In this document: one piece after another, positions 37,546 through 62,752 of the stretch | How the letters are laid out: every line of letters starts with the position of its first letter | How positions within the stretch are numbered: position 1 is the first letter of the stretch | Source: Anthopleura xanthogrammica | Lineage: Eukaryota; Cnidaria; Anthozoa; Actiniaria; Actiniidae | Reading direction: 5' to 3' | DNA length: 64,000 nt | NCBI GenBank assembly: GCA_964019055.1 | Contig: OZ025206.1 | Location: 14,109,291 to 14,173,290, forward strand | Notes under the pieces: model-generated | The model's input: the letters and a program-made list of their open reading frames with translations, nothing else | Told to the model about the DNA's origin: nothing | Database searches by the model: none | Program-made: the position numbers and the translations under genes

Positions 37546-39083
37546 TACCTATGAATTAGCTGTGCACTGACTTTGATCAGCACAGACGTTGTTTTAGGGT
37601 TCGATAAATTAAAATTGAAAGTTAATATGACTAGGATTAGTTTGCGGGTCAGCTATGTCTCTATTGACCAATCCGAATTCGATTAATAGATTGACATTAA
37701 TAAGTTTTGATTAAATCGTAGCGGTTGATTAAAGAACTTCAAGATTATCTGATAATCCAATCACTTTACGCGGAAAAACATATGCGTGCAAATTGTTAAT
37801 TACCAGTATGTACCTTATCCTAGTGCGTCAGTGCATTATGTTGGTGGTGCGTGCATCAAACACCTGTATGGCAGGGACAACGGAGCATAGTTTTGAGTGG
37901 GGGGAGGGGGGAGCTGCCCCCTCCCCCCCCCCCGGATATCTTGGGCTCTTGGAAATGTGATTTCCAGTGCCGTGGTTATGAGACCAGATGCAATTGCAAT
38001 ATATTTATTGCATTAAAGCTTATGCACCTCATAAAAGAAAATTATATTTGGGTAAAAACATGGGGGGCTAAGCCCTCCGGTTTACGCGGTGCCTGTATGG
38101 TCTTTTATTCAAACGAATGATTATCGATCCGATTTGGGATTCAATATCCCTGAATGCAACAATTTTGTGTCATTACAGTACATGGCTAGCTGTGGAAGGG
38201 GCAGATTAAACAGTTTATTGTGTGTATTCTATCCTGCATGCACCTGTTGCAATGCTGCAGTGAAACTGTCATAGTTTACCTTTTCTAGTGTCTTTTAATG
38301 AACTGTTTTACAATGTTTGAAACACTAATATTCATGTGTAGAGATAGATTAAAGAAGTACAAAATGACAGCTCAAAAAAATATTCCATTGTAAAAAAAGT
38401 CAAAAATCAAAACTCATCACTACAAATAGGCTAGGTACATCATAGGCTAGGTACATCATAGGCTAAGATACTTTTTCTCATATACCATTTGTCCATGTTA
38501 GATAAAATGATATCTTTTTGGAATATTGAAGAAAAACACGAACAAAAAAACAAAAATTGAAATTTCTTTCTGTGGCTTTATAATATTATTCAACTAATTT
38601 GTGTATGCTGAAAATATTTATACCTTTCCCCCTCATGAGCGATAGCAGTATACTACAACAGGGCTAGTTCTTATATTATTGTCAAATGAAATGAATCCTA
38701 CAGGATTCCTCAAAAGAACAAGAAAATGAACTTTTAAAGCGTCAAAAATATCTTATAAAGCTTCCATTTTACTTTAGACTTCGCTTCTAAAGGTGGTTAC
38801 TTTGTTATTGAATGAATTGTATTTATCATCATGCAGTGCTGTGAGCCAATTGGCCTCTCGTTAGCATGTTATACTACATATAGCAATGGATCGATGCTGA
38901 TAATAATCTTTCATATATGCAGGAATATGCACAGTTATATATCAATTTCTGATATCATATACACGATGGGCTCAACCTGCTATTTACATCAATTTGTCGA
39001 GTTCGTACTTGTTCAGATTTGCCTTTGTATCTGACTGACTAACGATTAAACAGAAGGGTTGAAAATGACTGCCTGGATGTTAG
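37546..39083. other. No recognised gene; 3' flank of UBE2E copy A
   Basis: A G-run/C-run pair at about 37899-37934 and a small triplicate of ataggctaggtacatc at about 38425-38465. It must include the 3' untranslated region of copy A, whose end cannot be set. Confidence 0.4.
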
Positions 39084-45948
<6,865 letters not shown>

Positions 45949-48900
45949 TCTTCGTCCTTAAGAAGCCATAATAGAGAATAGAATCAAGGAAAGAGACTAA
46001 ACAGAGACTGACTCAAAGTAAGTCTGCCTCAAGGAATGATTTGGGTCTTCTATCCCTCCCTAGAGATTGCCGGCGTTGCTCTATGTGGCTACTTCAACTA
46101 CATCAATGTACTCTTATACAATACTTGATATATCAAGACCATTTTGATGACCAAAGAGCTTGACCAAGCCGACTGGTGATCTCAAACCAATTAGATTTGC
46201 GTAAAAGGACAGGGAGGACCAAAGAATATGGCCGTGGTTATCAGACTCGCTGGTCGACTATCTTGATGATCTCCGTTCTCACTTCATTAAGCACTAAACC
46301 CAACAAAATTTATACCTGTGGATTCCTCTGGAACAGAAGAACAAATTGATACCAAATTCAAGGTGATTAAGCCAGAAATCAAGGAGAGCGGAGCCTGAGA
46401 ATATAAGAAGGAGAAGAGCTTGGACGCTGAGAGCCTGGCAGCATTGAAGTGTGGACACAAGGTGTCAAGTTCGCATGTCAATAGCTGACGTCACTAGTGC
46501 TAAATGACGTCTCGTTTAAAACTCTAATTTCTCGAATAAGATATAACTCTAGGCGAATCAAGCCAATCGCAAGGCTTTATTCAATTACTTATAGACTAAA
46601 GCACCGGAGGACAGCTGGTCTGTTGCTATGGTAACCTTGCGGCAGGCTATGGATTTGAAAGGAGTATGTTGAAGGATAATGGCAGGAATCTGTTGTTTTC
46701 GTTTATTGCATCAGTTATGTTTCGGCTTTCGACTTTTGAAAAGGCCGACCACCAAAATCATTTATTCTATAAATGATTTAATTTGCTGCAGTGAAAAGAT
46801 TCGCTATCAAGGGTTTCAGGAATAGATACTTATTGTTTTAGGGAAGGAATGAGAGGATTTGTTATGAATTGACAATTAAAACTACTCAAGGCCAAGAATG
46901 GATGCCAAAAAATGTTGATGTTTTCAGAACTCTAATACAAAACCACCTGTCATAGATGTAACTGACCGACCTGATTTCTTGAATGTTTTTTTTCCTGACA
47001 TTCTAATCCTGTTCTTCCTTTAAACTCAAGTACAATATTCGGAATCCTGAACCTTATACATGAATATTTTACTCAGAATATAGCTAATATATTGAATCCT
47101 AAATCAATAAAATATAGTACAAGAATACTCCAGCTCTGCTTACATTTACCCTTCTGGAATTTTGCTTCCTTTGCATTTTAATACCAAGGAACTTCTAGCT
47201 ATACCAGTTTGAGTTTTTTGTTCTTTGAAAAATGCAGGCCTGATGAGTGGAGTGCTGGCTCCGTGGTCCAATATAAGAGACAGTTAACTGTACAGGATAT
47301 AGATATCATTGAAAGAGCTATGTAAATATTTTTGTATGAAGACATACAAGCACATCAAAAGAATTTCTGCTCTCATAAAAGACTGACGTGTACAGTTGAA
47401 TGGGTTCTGTAAAGTTTCATGGCCACTAAAGTATTATATATTTTATATGATATTGCGAGCATTATACACGAAAAACTATTGCATGTTCTAGATGACACAC
47501 AAAGCCAAAATTAATTTCCTTCTAAAAGCATTTTTCTGGCAATCACGATGTGTTTACATTAATTACAGAGTATCGTTAGATAGCCGTTTTAAAATCTATA
47601 AAGAAAATTTCCAGTAGAAAGAGTACTTTGTTCGAATTAGAAGTACTTTGATTCCTTCAGTGGTTATGCTCGTTTATCATAGCTAATGATGGTAATTGAT
47701 TGTGACAATAAAATAGATATTTCGGTAAATTATCATGCATGTCAGCAAGCTATTTTCAACTTATTATAGACTAACTACCTTAATAGTCAATTATAAACGT
47801 ACAAGATGAGAAATTATATTCTAATGTACACCTATAGTGGGAAAATACTTTAAGCAATTAGCTTACTACAGCTACATAACTGAACTCGTGAACAACTAAA
47901 GATAGCTTTATTTGTGATTCAACAATTACTGATCCATGAACTAACTAGTATACATATCTTTTATGGCAGTCGATAGAATACTTTTATCGACAAGTTTGTA
48001 CAATTTTGACCTAAACTTGAAAATTATTAATCGTATTGATACGTATATACGCATGAGAGATAAATGCCAAAGAAAATACCCCGATTGCATTAAACAAATG
48101 TTGTGAAGTCAAGCGTAGTTGACTAGATAATGATTCTATGATCTTGCCTGATCATACAGTAAACAATAACGGTGTTTAACTTTAATACTACTTTTGTTTA
48201 TCATGAAACGGATGTGATTACTTATGAATGATAATTTCATGCAGAAATTCAAAAGCTTATTGTTTATCGGGTTTGTTTGTATTAGTGGTTCATTATCACT
48301 TATGACAGCGCCGAGAAACAAACAGGAAAGTATTGTGCTGAAAATGACCGCCATTGAAACCATTATATACATGATTTTTATAGATAATTTTTTCACCAAA
48401 ACATCTTGAAGTACAAAACAAGGCTTTGCTGTACTTGAGCTAATCAAAATTTCATTATTTATATATTTTTTTCTAGATCTTTTCGGTCAATGGTTGTGCA
48501 ACGTTTAGGTACAATCGTTCCAATTCTAATTTAAAATTGTTAAGTCTAGATGTATAATGATAGCAATACTGATGCGAGCAGACACGATATACGCCTATAG
48601 CCTACGGTAATGTTACTTGACCCCTAAAACAAAGTTGTATAATTTGTGAGTGATAAAAAACAATGGAATTAGTATCTACTACAATATATGCTTATACTAT
48701 TTTTCCATGTTCAGTTAGAAACTACAACATTCAAATTTTGGCCGAATTCCAGAAAATGAACAAACTGTATACACATCTACTTACAATTGCAAGAAGGATA
48801 AAAGTATTCAAACAATGTATTATTACCGTCCTAAAGGCCTAAAGCTCTAGCTAAAATGCCACAAAAATGACAAAAATTCTTCGTCAAAATTGCCCGCAAT

Positions 48901-50062
48901 CACTAAACTACTCGGAAATCAAATTCACGCAGACCAGTCAGTTCCGGAGCTTTGTCTTTCATGAGTTCTTCACGAATGTTTTATATTAACCTATGTCTAA
49001 TATTTTTCTTTGAAGAGTTGTCAGGTGTAATTAGTAGTCTATGAAAGATGTTTTCTTAACCTTTTGAGCTGACAAAAAGCTCAGTCAAGCAAAGAGTCGG
49101 AGACTTTTTATAGAAACGGAAGCGGCACAGTCAAGTGCAGATATGCGCAGATACTTTTTCCCTATAAACGAACACAATTCGAGCGATATGATAATAAAAT
49201 TAAAACCAAAACGAAAAACAAAACAAAAACAAAGCAAACAGAAAAAAAAAAACCTTCAAGAAACTTTGTAATCATAAAAAGTAGTTCATATTATCTGATT
49301 CACCAGAAGCCTCTTCACCATGATAGGTTTGAATTGAGCAAGAGGATACGTACATATAGTACAAATACTTTGTAGTATTGCGGAAATAACTGATTGTCGG
49401 TTTTTTGTTGAAGTACCCATTTGATAATGATATGCAGGAAGTACTGATAGGAAAGAAAGAAAAAAGAAAGAAAAAAGAAAGAAAGAAAGAAAGGAAGGAA
49501 GGTGGGTAAAAAAAGAAAGAAGGGAGAGAGAAGAAAAGAGAGAAAGAAAGAAAGACTTCCCTCTTCCTCAGCTTAGTCTAAAAAAAATAGAAAAAATAGA
49601 GATCAAAGCCAACATGTCGTAGCAGTATGAGAACTGAAATTTATTTTTAACTTAAGCTTCCAACTAAAATTTCTTACCAACTTATTGCGGTTGTAAGTTG
49701 TAAGGATGTAAGTTACTCTCTTACAAGTTAAGTATCAAGTAGTTTTAATGACTGCGTGTCCTTGGTGTGAGTTTGTATCAATCACTGAAATGAAGACTAG
49801 ACAGAGTTATCTTGCTTAGTATGTAGTACACTAATTCTATTGTTTTAATTTGTTTTACTTTGACTGTTAATCAAAAACTATGCAACTGTTTCATTGTTAT
49901 TCATATCTCAAGGGATTGTGATCATGTGCTTACACCCCAAGAATTTCACTGGTTGAAATTATACAATATAATTCTAGGTAATTCTATTGCTTTAAAGGCA
50001 CATTCAGGTACGGCTAACAGGAATATAAATATTATAACTTAAACTCAATATAATGACACTTA
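45949..50062. other. Upstream flank of UBE2E copy A and intergenic DNA; no other gene recognised
   Basis: The first kilobase should hold the copy A promoter; I see no clear TATA box or initiator. 46046-46480 is less AT-rich and looks like a decayed coding or repeat sequence, but I cannot match it to any family. A (GAAA)n tract lies at 49450-49555. Confidence 0.4.
49450..49555. repeat. (GAAA)n/(GAAAAA)n purine microsatellite
   Basis: Imperfect gaaagaaa units with a ggaaggaagg interruption. Confidence 0.85.
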
Positions 50063-50183
50063 GGCCCAATTGAAACGTTGATCTTCACATGAGCCGAACC
50101 TAATGACATCAAAGAACACCGCCTTATTATCCATTGTTTTCAATGCGTTCGGCTCATGAGAAGATCGACGTTTCAACTGGGCT
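50063..50183. mobile_element. TTA-flanked hairpin element, 121 bp
   Basis: Arms of about 36 nt match at about 33 positions (gccca, ttgaaacgt, gatctt, catgagccgaac). TTA flanks both ends (50060-50062, 50184-50186). Nearly the whole element folds as a hairpin. A truncated relative lies at 3166-3243. Confidence 0.7.
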
Positions 50184-51173
50184 TTAGTTCAGCAAAAAAG
50201 GAGGTTTTTTAGACATTTGTTGATGCAATTCATGATCAAGAACTATGAATGAAATCTTCGATATGGCGTAAAGGGCTTCCAACTGTATGCATGCATTAGC
50301 TATCCAGCTGATCTGAGAAAAAATATTAGCCAATCAGAATCGAGAAAATTTGCGAAACTGTAGTGTCATCCACTGAGCAGCCCGGCGACTCGAAAAAGTT
50401 TATTAAATTTCTTTATCTTATTTTCCCATTCAATAATGAATATCATAGTAAATGTATACAAAATATCAAAACCCTCTCTTCAAACTCTAGATTTATCTCA
50501 GATATAACCTTTTAAGTCAATTTTCGCAGGCTGCATGACACCTCAGTTTTGCAGTGACGTCATTTGTACGTCACTTTTTCAGATCAGCTGGGTACGAATA
50601 TGGTAAAAAGCGCAAATTATGATTATTGAATGCCAAGAACTCAGCTGAGATTAGCAAAAATTCCGGTTATTCTAGATTTATTCGGTAATCGCAAAGGGTT
50701 CGAGCTTAATCAGAAACAGATGCTCCTACAGATTCACATCCGTTAACCGCAGAAATTTAATTTCATCAAATGACCCAAGACCTTTGCCACAATTTATCTT
50801 AAGCAAGTTGCTTAGAGTATATTATCTCGTTTATCATTTATACGATTCTTTAAGTTTTGAAAAATTCCGAGGGAGGAGTGAGTGGATGATTCAGTTTCGC
50901 AGTCAACCCCACCCACCCCTCCCTTTGAAAATACAAGAGAGATTGCTATAACAGTAAGTTAGACAATAAAAGGTTGGCCGAGGAACTTGTTAGAAGATAA
51001 AATTATATATGAAAATGATTTATTAATGAATTTTAAAGTAAACGGGCGAACCTTTTGATTCTATATTTGGCTTTGGTGCCAACTTTGTTGTTGCATTGTT
51101 TTGCATACAATTATAAGAATGTACATAAATATTTAATATAACACAATGTTTTATATAGATTCATATAGCATTT
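50184..51173. other. No recognised gene; downstream flank of UBE2E copy B
   Basis: Contains the candidate poly(A) signal of copy B at 51019-51024 and otherwise nothing supported. Confidence 0.4.
51019..51024 (-). terminator. Candidate poly(A) signal of UBE2E copy B
   Basis: AATAAA in gene sense about 430 nt after the stop codon and beyond the mobile element. No nearer AATAAA was noticed. It is a short motif in AT-rich DNA, so weak alone. Confidence 0.3.
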
Positions 51174-51447
51174 AAGGCTGGTCTTCACCGGTTGATGAGA
51201 ATATAAGCACAATTTTTCGTTTACAAGTTCCGTCATCACGCCCATGTTGATGGCATATAGACCTCTTTCAAGTGACAACAAGGCAGCTCAATATGGAGGA
51301 CAAAACCGCAAAAGAATTTCAATATCCTGGGAATTGGAACCTATTGTTTTGTCCTCCAAATTGAGCTGCATTCCTACGTGCTGCAAGAAGTCTAGTTTTT
51401 GCGGCTGTGCTTATATTTCCATGGCAACTCTAGTGAAGACCAGCCTT
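51174..51447. mobile_element. Inverted-repeat element directly after the UBE2E copy B stop codon
   Basis: Ends aaggctggtcttcac and gtgaagaccagcctt are inverted copies, and an inner pair (agctcaatatggaggacaaa / tttgtcctccaaattgagct) nests inside. TTAA spans the left edge and TTGA the right, so a TTAA duplication with one mutation is likely. Length 274 bp. Confidence 0.68.
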
Positions 51448-51453
51448 GATTCT

Positions 51454-58068
<6,615 letters not shown>

Positions 58069-61000
58069 CAAGAAGCGGTTTGTTGTCCGACTCAAAGCCA
58101 CAAAGAAATCGCAGAGTTCAAGAACTACTTGGTAAAGTAATAAAATCCATGTTAGATTATATATGATAATGACAGTACTAGCCAAGACATATTTAATAGA
58201 AGTATTTCAATTAGACATATCTAGCTCGTAATTCTTGGTCTTATATTGGCCAAAACAACGTCCCTTCTCTAAAATATAATCCACAATACGGCTTAAAAGA
58301 TACAGCAGACAATAAATAGTTGTCTTAATACCCTTTGTCAAACATTCAAAGTGCTAGAAATTCCTGTTTAGGGATTCTGGAGAAGTCTTCAAGGGGCGTT
58401 TAAAATGGCGGATACCAACTCTTGTGTGTTCTTGATCTGAACTTCAAAATTACGCTCCCTCGAAGGGTTCAATCTGTCAATATATATATACCTACGTGTA
58501 GGGAGCAGTGTGTTGTATATATTGGACCAAATTCCTTAGAGATTTTAGAGGAGAAAGGGAGTCTCTTTGGGATGAAACTGACTGAGACGCTTGGTCGCTT
58601 GGCACCCAACTTTACTCGCTCCGAGGCCATCAAAACCGCTTGTCACCAGTCCGTCACCAGATTAATGATCGATTGATCGTCAACACTATCGTTTGGCGTT
58701 GAGAAGAATTTACCGATTGAACCAATAGCTGAATGGCTCGCGTAAGATTATTGCCTCGGTCAATACTGATCTCGTGTCAGTAAACAGATGCTAGCCGTAT
58801 TCCCTCGGGAATAGACCAATTAAAATGAGTGGTGACGATAGATCGATGTCGAAAAGAGGTCGGCATTTCTCGGGGTCCACGTGAAGTACTAACAATCAAT
58901 CAAATAATCTCGCTTATTTAAAAAAAACCTATCAGGATGAAAAAGTAGCCATTATAAGAAGGAACTTTAAAACGTGTAGGGCATTAAATTCGTGACAGCG
59001 AGTTGTTTGTGCTAGTTCTTTTGCTTATACATTAACCAGTTGATACAGTGAACTTAATGTTTAGTCAGGGATCGGATTTTCACTCTTAGGATCCGGAGAG
59101 ATATAGAATTGATCTTTCTGTAGTTGAAGGTCAGGAGTGAGAGAATTTATGAATCCCAATGGAACTGAGCTCCCGTAAATTTAGAATGCATGTATCAAAA
59201 CCACTTTGTAAATTTGAAAAGATTATTCAAAACTGATCCCAATAAAAATAATTTGATCAAACTTCGATTAGAATCAACTCAAATTCCGAACGAAGTTTGA
59301 AGTTCTATCACTGAGATTTATGTTCAGATATCATTAAGTAAATTACTGATCGAGTACCTTTTCTTCACCTATATTGGTTTTATACGAGGCTATTTTATGA
59401 AATTTAACACCTTTTTGTCTCATAATTTTCACTTATTTTTTTTTATTGTATTTCCTAATTCTATTTTACACGACACTGTCTCGACTTTTAGATTCAGTGA
59501 AAGTCTTCGACAATAATATGTCATTTAAGCATTAGTTTATCAGGATGTATTTTCGTATGAGTCAAACTTCACTCTACTGCTCTCCTGTCCCTAATTACAT
59601 GCATATGCAATATCAGCTAATCGACGGTAATTCAATATTTAAATTCTCGACAGTAATTAAATACTATTATTTACCTAAGTCTTAGTATTTTTTCTTTATT
59701 CCTCGAGATTATTTTTTGTATTGTGCATGTATTGTAGATATTTTACTCAGATCAGTAACCCAAATTCGAGATAACCTTTAGGGATTTTGATAGCTTCCTG
59801 TTGTAGAAAAATAAACAGAGAAGAGAGTAACACTGCGTAGTTTGGTCTAAGTAGGGACCAACTTTATCTCAGATAAATATTCTAACCAGACTTGGCTTGG
59901 CATTGCAGATATGAAACTTAGGCTAGGCTGAAACTGGCTAGACTCTCCACCTTACAAGAAAATGTGAAGATTTTGAAGTGATTATTATTCCTCTTGAATA
60001 AAAATTAGCGAATTTTACTGAAAGCAAATATTATCGTACAAATTAGGCGTCAATAAAATATTGATAAAGCTTGCTAATTATTTCCGTTAAAAAATTTTCT
60101 TCGAAAAAATTAAGCCCTTCTTCAAGGTTGCTAACAACAACATTATCAACGACAAAAGCATGTGGTATAAGTAGTGTTTAGTTTAGTTCATACTGAGGTT
60201 TCGTGACAAAAGGCTGATATGCCTTAGAAATGTGGCGTCTAGAGCCGACATCAATTCAAAATCGAAGCAATCAGAATATTGAATGTACTAGCTCGGCCAC
60301 CTTCACATAAATATACTCAGTGTATCTTGTCAGTAGTTGAGATATGATGCTGTTCCCTTGAGGATAGATAGATGGAGTATGATCAGGAAAATTGAATGGG
60401 AAAGGACTCATTTTAACAGTGTTAATTCATTCAAATTTAGAAGATAATTTTATAGGAGACTAAAAAAAGATCAGAGAATGAACCTGACCGCATCCGCATG
60501 CAGTTTTCATTGCTGACAACTAAACGATAACTTGAGTGTGTAAAATAATTTATTTATCAGTTTCTTATGACCTCAAAAGGTTTAAACTCAACGTACTGTG
60601 TATGTAATACTTATTTAATGGGAAAATTGCAGAAAGGATCAAATTTGTCTTAAAGCCACCAATATGCAAGATGATAGAGCGCAACTTGGTAATAACTATA
60701 CTATGCCCGGCCGGAGTTCCTTTAAGCTACATGGCCGAATTTGGTCGTTATGTTACTTTTGAAATTCTTATTGAGTGAAGTTCCCTCGAAATTCTTACAG
60801 CTTAAAAAAATTTTCTTTTTATTTCGGTATTAGTAAGAGTGTTGACCACAGACCACAACTCGACCGAGTGGCTGTTTTTTAGAACCTCTTGGAGCGGTTA
60901 ACAAAAACTCAGTTTGATATCAAACCAAGTGCTGCCTTGGTGACATGAGGATATAAACCAGTATTGACCGAGTCAATATGCTTTGAATCTCATTGTAATT

Positions 61001-61668
61001 GGTGTTTTTGATGATTTCTCTTGAACGAATAATTGTGCTTTTGTACCAACTATAATTAAAAAGTGACGGCCTGGTGACAAGCCGTTTTGACAGGCAGGGA
61101 AGTCTTTCGAGTGCTGCTAGTGCCGAGCGACCAAGCTGAGTAAGTTCTTAACTTTAAATTGTGAACACGAAAAGATAATTACTCCAAACCATCCTGAATT
61201 TCATACAGTTATCCTCTACACACCTCAAAGTTCATGTAGGTATATAATTTGTAATGGTTAATGCTAGAACCAGCACGTATTGAGTGAGGACATATTGGTG
61301 GGTGCCTCTCATAGACAGTGGTCCGCCATTTTCTTTATTTGTCTGTGAACGATGCTCAAAGAAATGATTATGATAACAGGATTCAAAAACCATTAATGTT
61401 CTTCAATTCCTGGGTGATATGTCCACTACTCATCTACCTAGATATTTTCTTTGAGCAAGATGGGTTCTTTACCAATCTTAGTGATCTAATCCTCACCTAA
61501 CTCTAGTGAGTATTTGAGAGCCTGGAGTCATATCGATCCCCTCATGGCTAAAATTTCCGTACATTACATAAGCTAGAATAGGTGATATACCCAAAATGAT
61601 TATCTATATGTATATGTGCTTTATTGATTTCAGTTTTAGCCAATATTTAGAGTGTATAAACTCTACTA
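58069..61668. other. Intergenic region between divergent UBE2E copies B and C
   Basis: Both promoters should lie here. No gene, repeat family or clear core promoter is recognised. A possible 5' untranslated exon of copy C is noted at 61060-61139. Confidence 0.45.
61060..61139 (+). other. Possible 5' untranslated exon of UBE2E copy C
   Basis: A strong donor-like GTAAGT lies at 61140-61145, and an acceptor-like ttgatttcag ends at 61633, 35 nt before the copy C start codon. Together they could remove a 494-nt intron in the 5' untranslated region. The 5' limit given is arbitrary. No transcript evidence is available. Confidence 0.22.
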
Positions 61669-61796
61669 ATGTCTGCTGCATCGAGTAACTCTCAGTCTAA
61701 CCGTGAAGCCGGTGGAGATGAGAAAAGAAACAAGAGAGAATCCAGAAGAACAAACACGAGTCGTGTTCCAAAACCTCTACCGACAGCTGCAAAAAG
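61669..61796 (+). CDS. UBE2E: UBE2E copy C, coding exon 1
   Basis: Forty-two codons plus AG. It encodes a Ser/Asn/Arg/Lys-rich tail, with no stop up to a GT donor at 61797. The tail resembles those of A and B in composition, not in order. Confidence 0.78.
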
Positions 61797-62752
61797 GTCA
61801 GGATCTTAGCATTCAGCTCACTTAATGAAATACGAAGGGGCTGAAGAAAATAGAGGGCCTGTGGAAGCAGAAATAGAATAAAGAATGAACCTGGAAAATA
61901 GGTTTATTTGCTTCATTGAAATTTGTGTCACAAAGAACGACCACTTGTCCAGTTGAAATATCACTCTCATCACGCCCCGCTGATTTCCCGACTCATTTGC
62001 ATGTTAACTTCAAACCATTCGCTTTCATCTTTAAGCGCTCAGATCTCGCTCAAAACCTATCCAATCAATAAGATAAGTGATAAATTTTCATTTACGGCGT
62101 TTTGGGACAAGAAACGAGGGAAATTAGCGCGATGCGAAGGATTTGAAGTAATACACTGGTTCGGCATCCAACTCCAAGCCTGGTGGTCCCTCGCGTTGAG
62201 CCGTCTGCCTGCCTAATTTGCATGTTAACTTGAGCAGTTTCGCTCTCGCTTCAGAAGCAAAACTAATTGCTCAAACAGCTAAAATTATATTCTCCTATTT
62301 TCAAAATTTTATAAGGCGAAGTCATAAATGAAATAGTGCTTGAAATGAGGCCAAAAGATCGTTTCTAAGTTTAGTATCTGGTCACGGCCGAGATGATCCG
62401 AGAATTTCAATGCGAGCTTATTTACATGTTAACTTCGAAAGCTTTTTTCTCGCCTTTCGATTAAAGATACGCAATCAAATCTCTACTAGATCGCTTTTCC
62501 TAACGATGGGGATTTTCTGAAGGTAAGAATTAAGAATAGAAATAAATGTTAAAATACGGCGCTCTTGACTACGGATCTAGGTTTTCAGCTTTGCTTCCTG
62601 CTATTTATGAATGTGTTTAGATTTGGACCTGAATATTACATGTTGCGGTCATAATTTTCATTACCAGCTTTGATTTTGTTTATTTTTTATTTATTGACCA
62701 GAATCCAGCGAGAACTGACAGAGGTAGCTCTTGATCCACCGCCAAATTGCAG
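61669..62752 (+). CDS. UBE2E: UBE2E-class E2, copy C (first two exons only; runs off the window)
   Basis: Exon 1 (61669-61796, 128 nt) starts MSAASSNSQSNREAGGDEKR and ends PLPTAAKR with the Arg codon split AG|A; donor gtcagg. Exon 2 (62702-62752, 51 nt) encodes IQRELTEVALDPPPNC with acceptor gaccag and donor gtcagt. Both boundaries and phases equal those of copies A and B. No exon 3 (SAGPKGDN) is seen on the plus strand between 62753 and 64000, so intron 2 is longer than 1.2 kb and the catalytic half lies outside. It could also be a partial copy; the sequence here cannot tell. It is divergent from copy B, with 3.6 kb between the two start codons. Confidence 0.8.
61995..62002 (+). promoter_or_regulatory. 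Octamer ATTTGCAT in intron 1 of UBE2E copy C
   Basis: ATTTGCAT followed at once by GTTAACTT. It lies 199 nt after the end of exon 1, the same distance as in copy A. The octamer is the known binding site of POU-domain factors; binding here is inference. Confidence 0.5.
62216..62223 (+). promoter_or_regulatory. Second octamer repeat in intron 1 of UBE2E copy C
   Basis: ATTTGCAT with the same GTTAACTT downstream, 221 nt after the first. The surrounding sequence is a loose repeat of the first block. Confidence 0.4.
62420..62427 (+). promoter_or_regulatory. Third, degenerate octamer (ATTTACAT) in intron 1 of UBE2E copy C
   Basis: ATTTACAT followed by GTTAACTTC, 204 nt after the second. One base differs from the octamer, but the downstream GTTAAC is kept. 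Confidence 0.35.
62702..62752 (+). CDS. UBE2E: UBE2E copy C, coding exon 2
   Basis: A 51-nt exon encoding IQRELTEVALDPPPNC, preceded by ttgaccag and followed by gtcagtag. The match to the family's first helix and the identical length make it firm. Confidence 0.85.

Noticed and set aside
37895..37940. A regulatory G-quadruplex site
   Set aside because: The G and C runs face each other in what looks like a short repeat; nothing else supports a regulatory role.
58422..58676. An 84-codon plus frame as a further UBE2E exon or gene
   Set aside because: No E2 motif and no splice-compatible phase were found; composition is not distinctive.
61923..62216. A 97-codon plus frame in intron 1 of copy C
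   Set aside because: It runs across the octamer repeat blocks and shares no family features; the exon 1 to exon 2 splice accounts for this stretch as intron.
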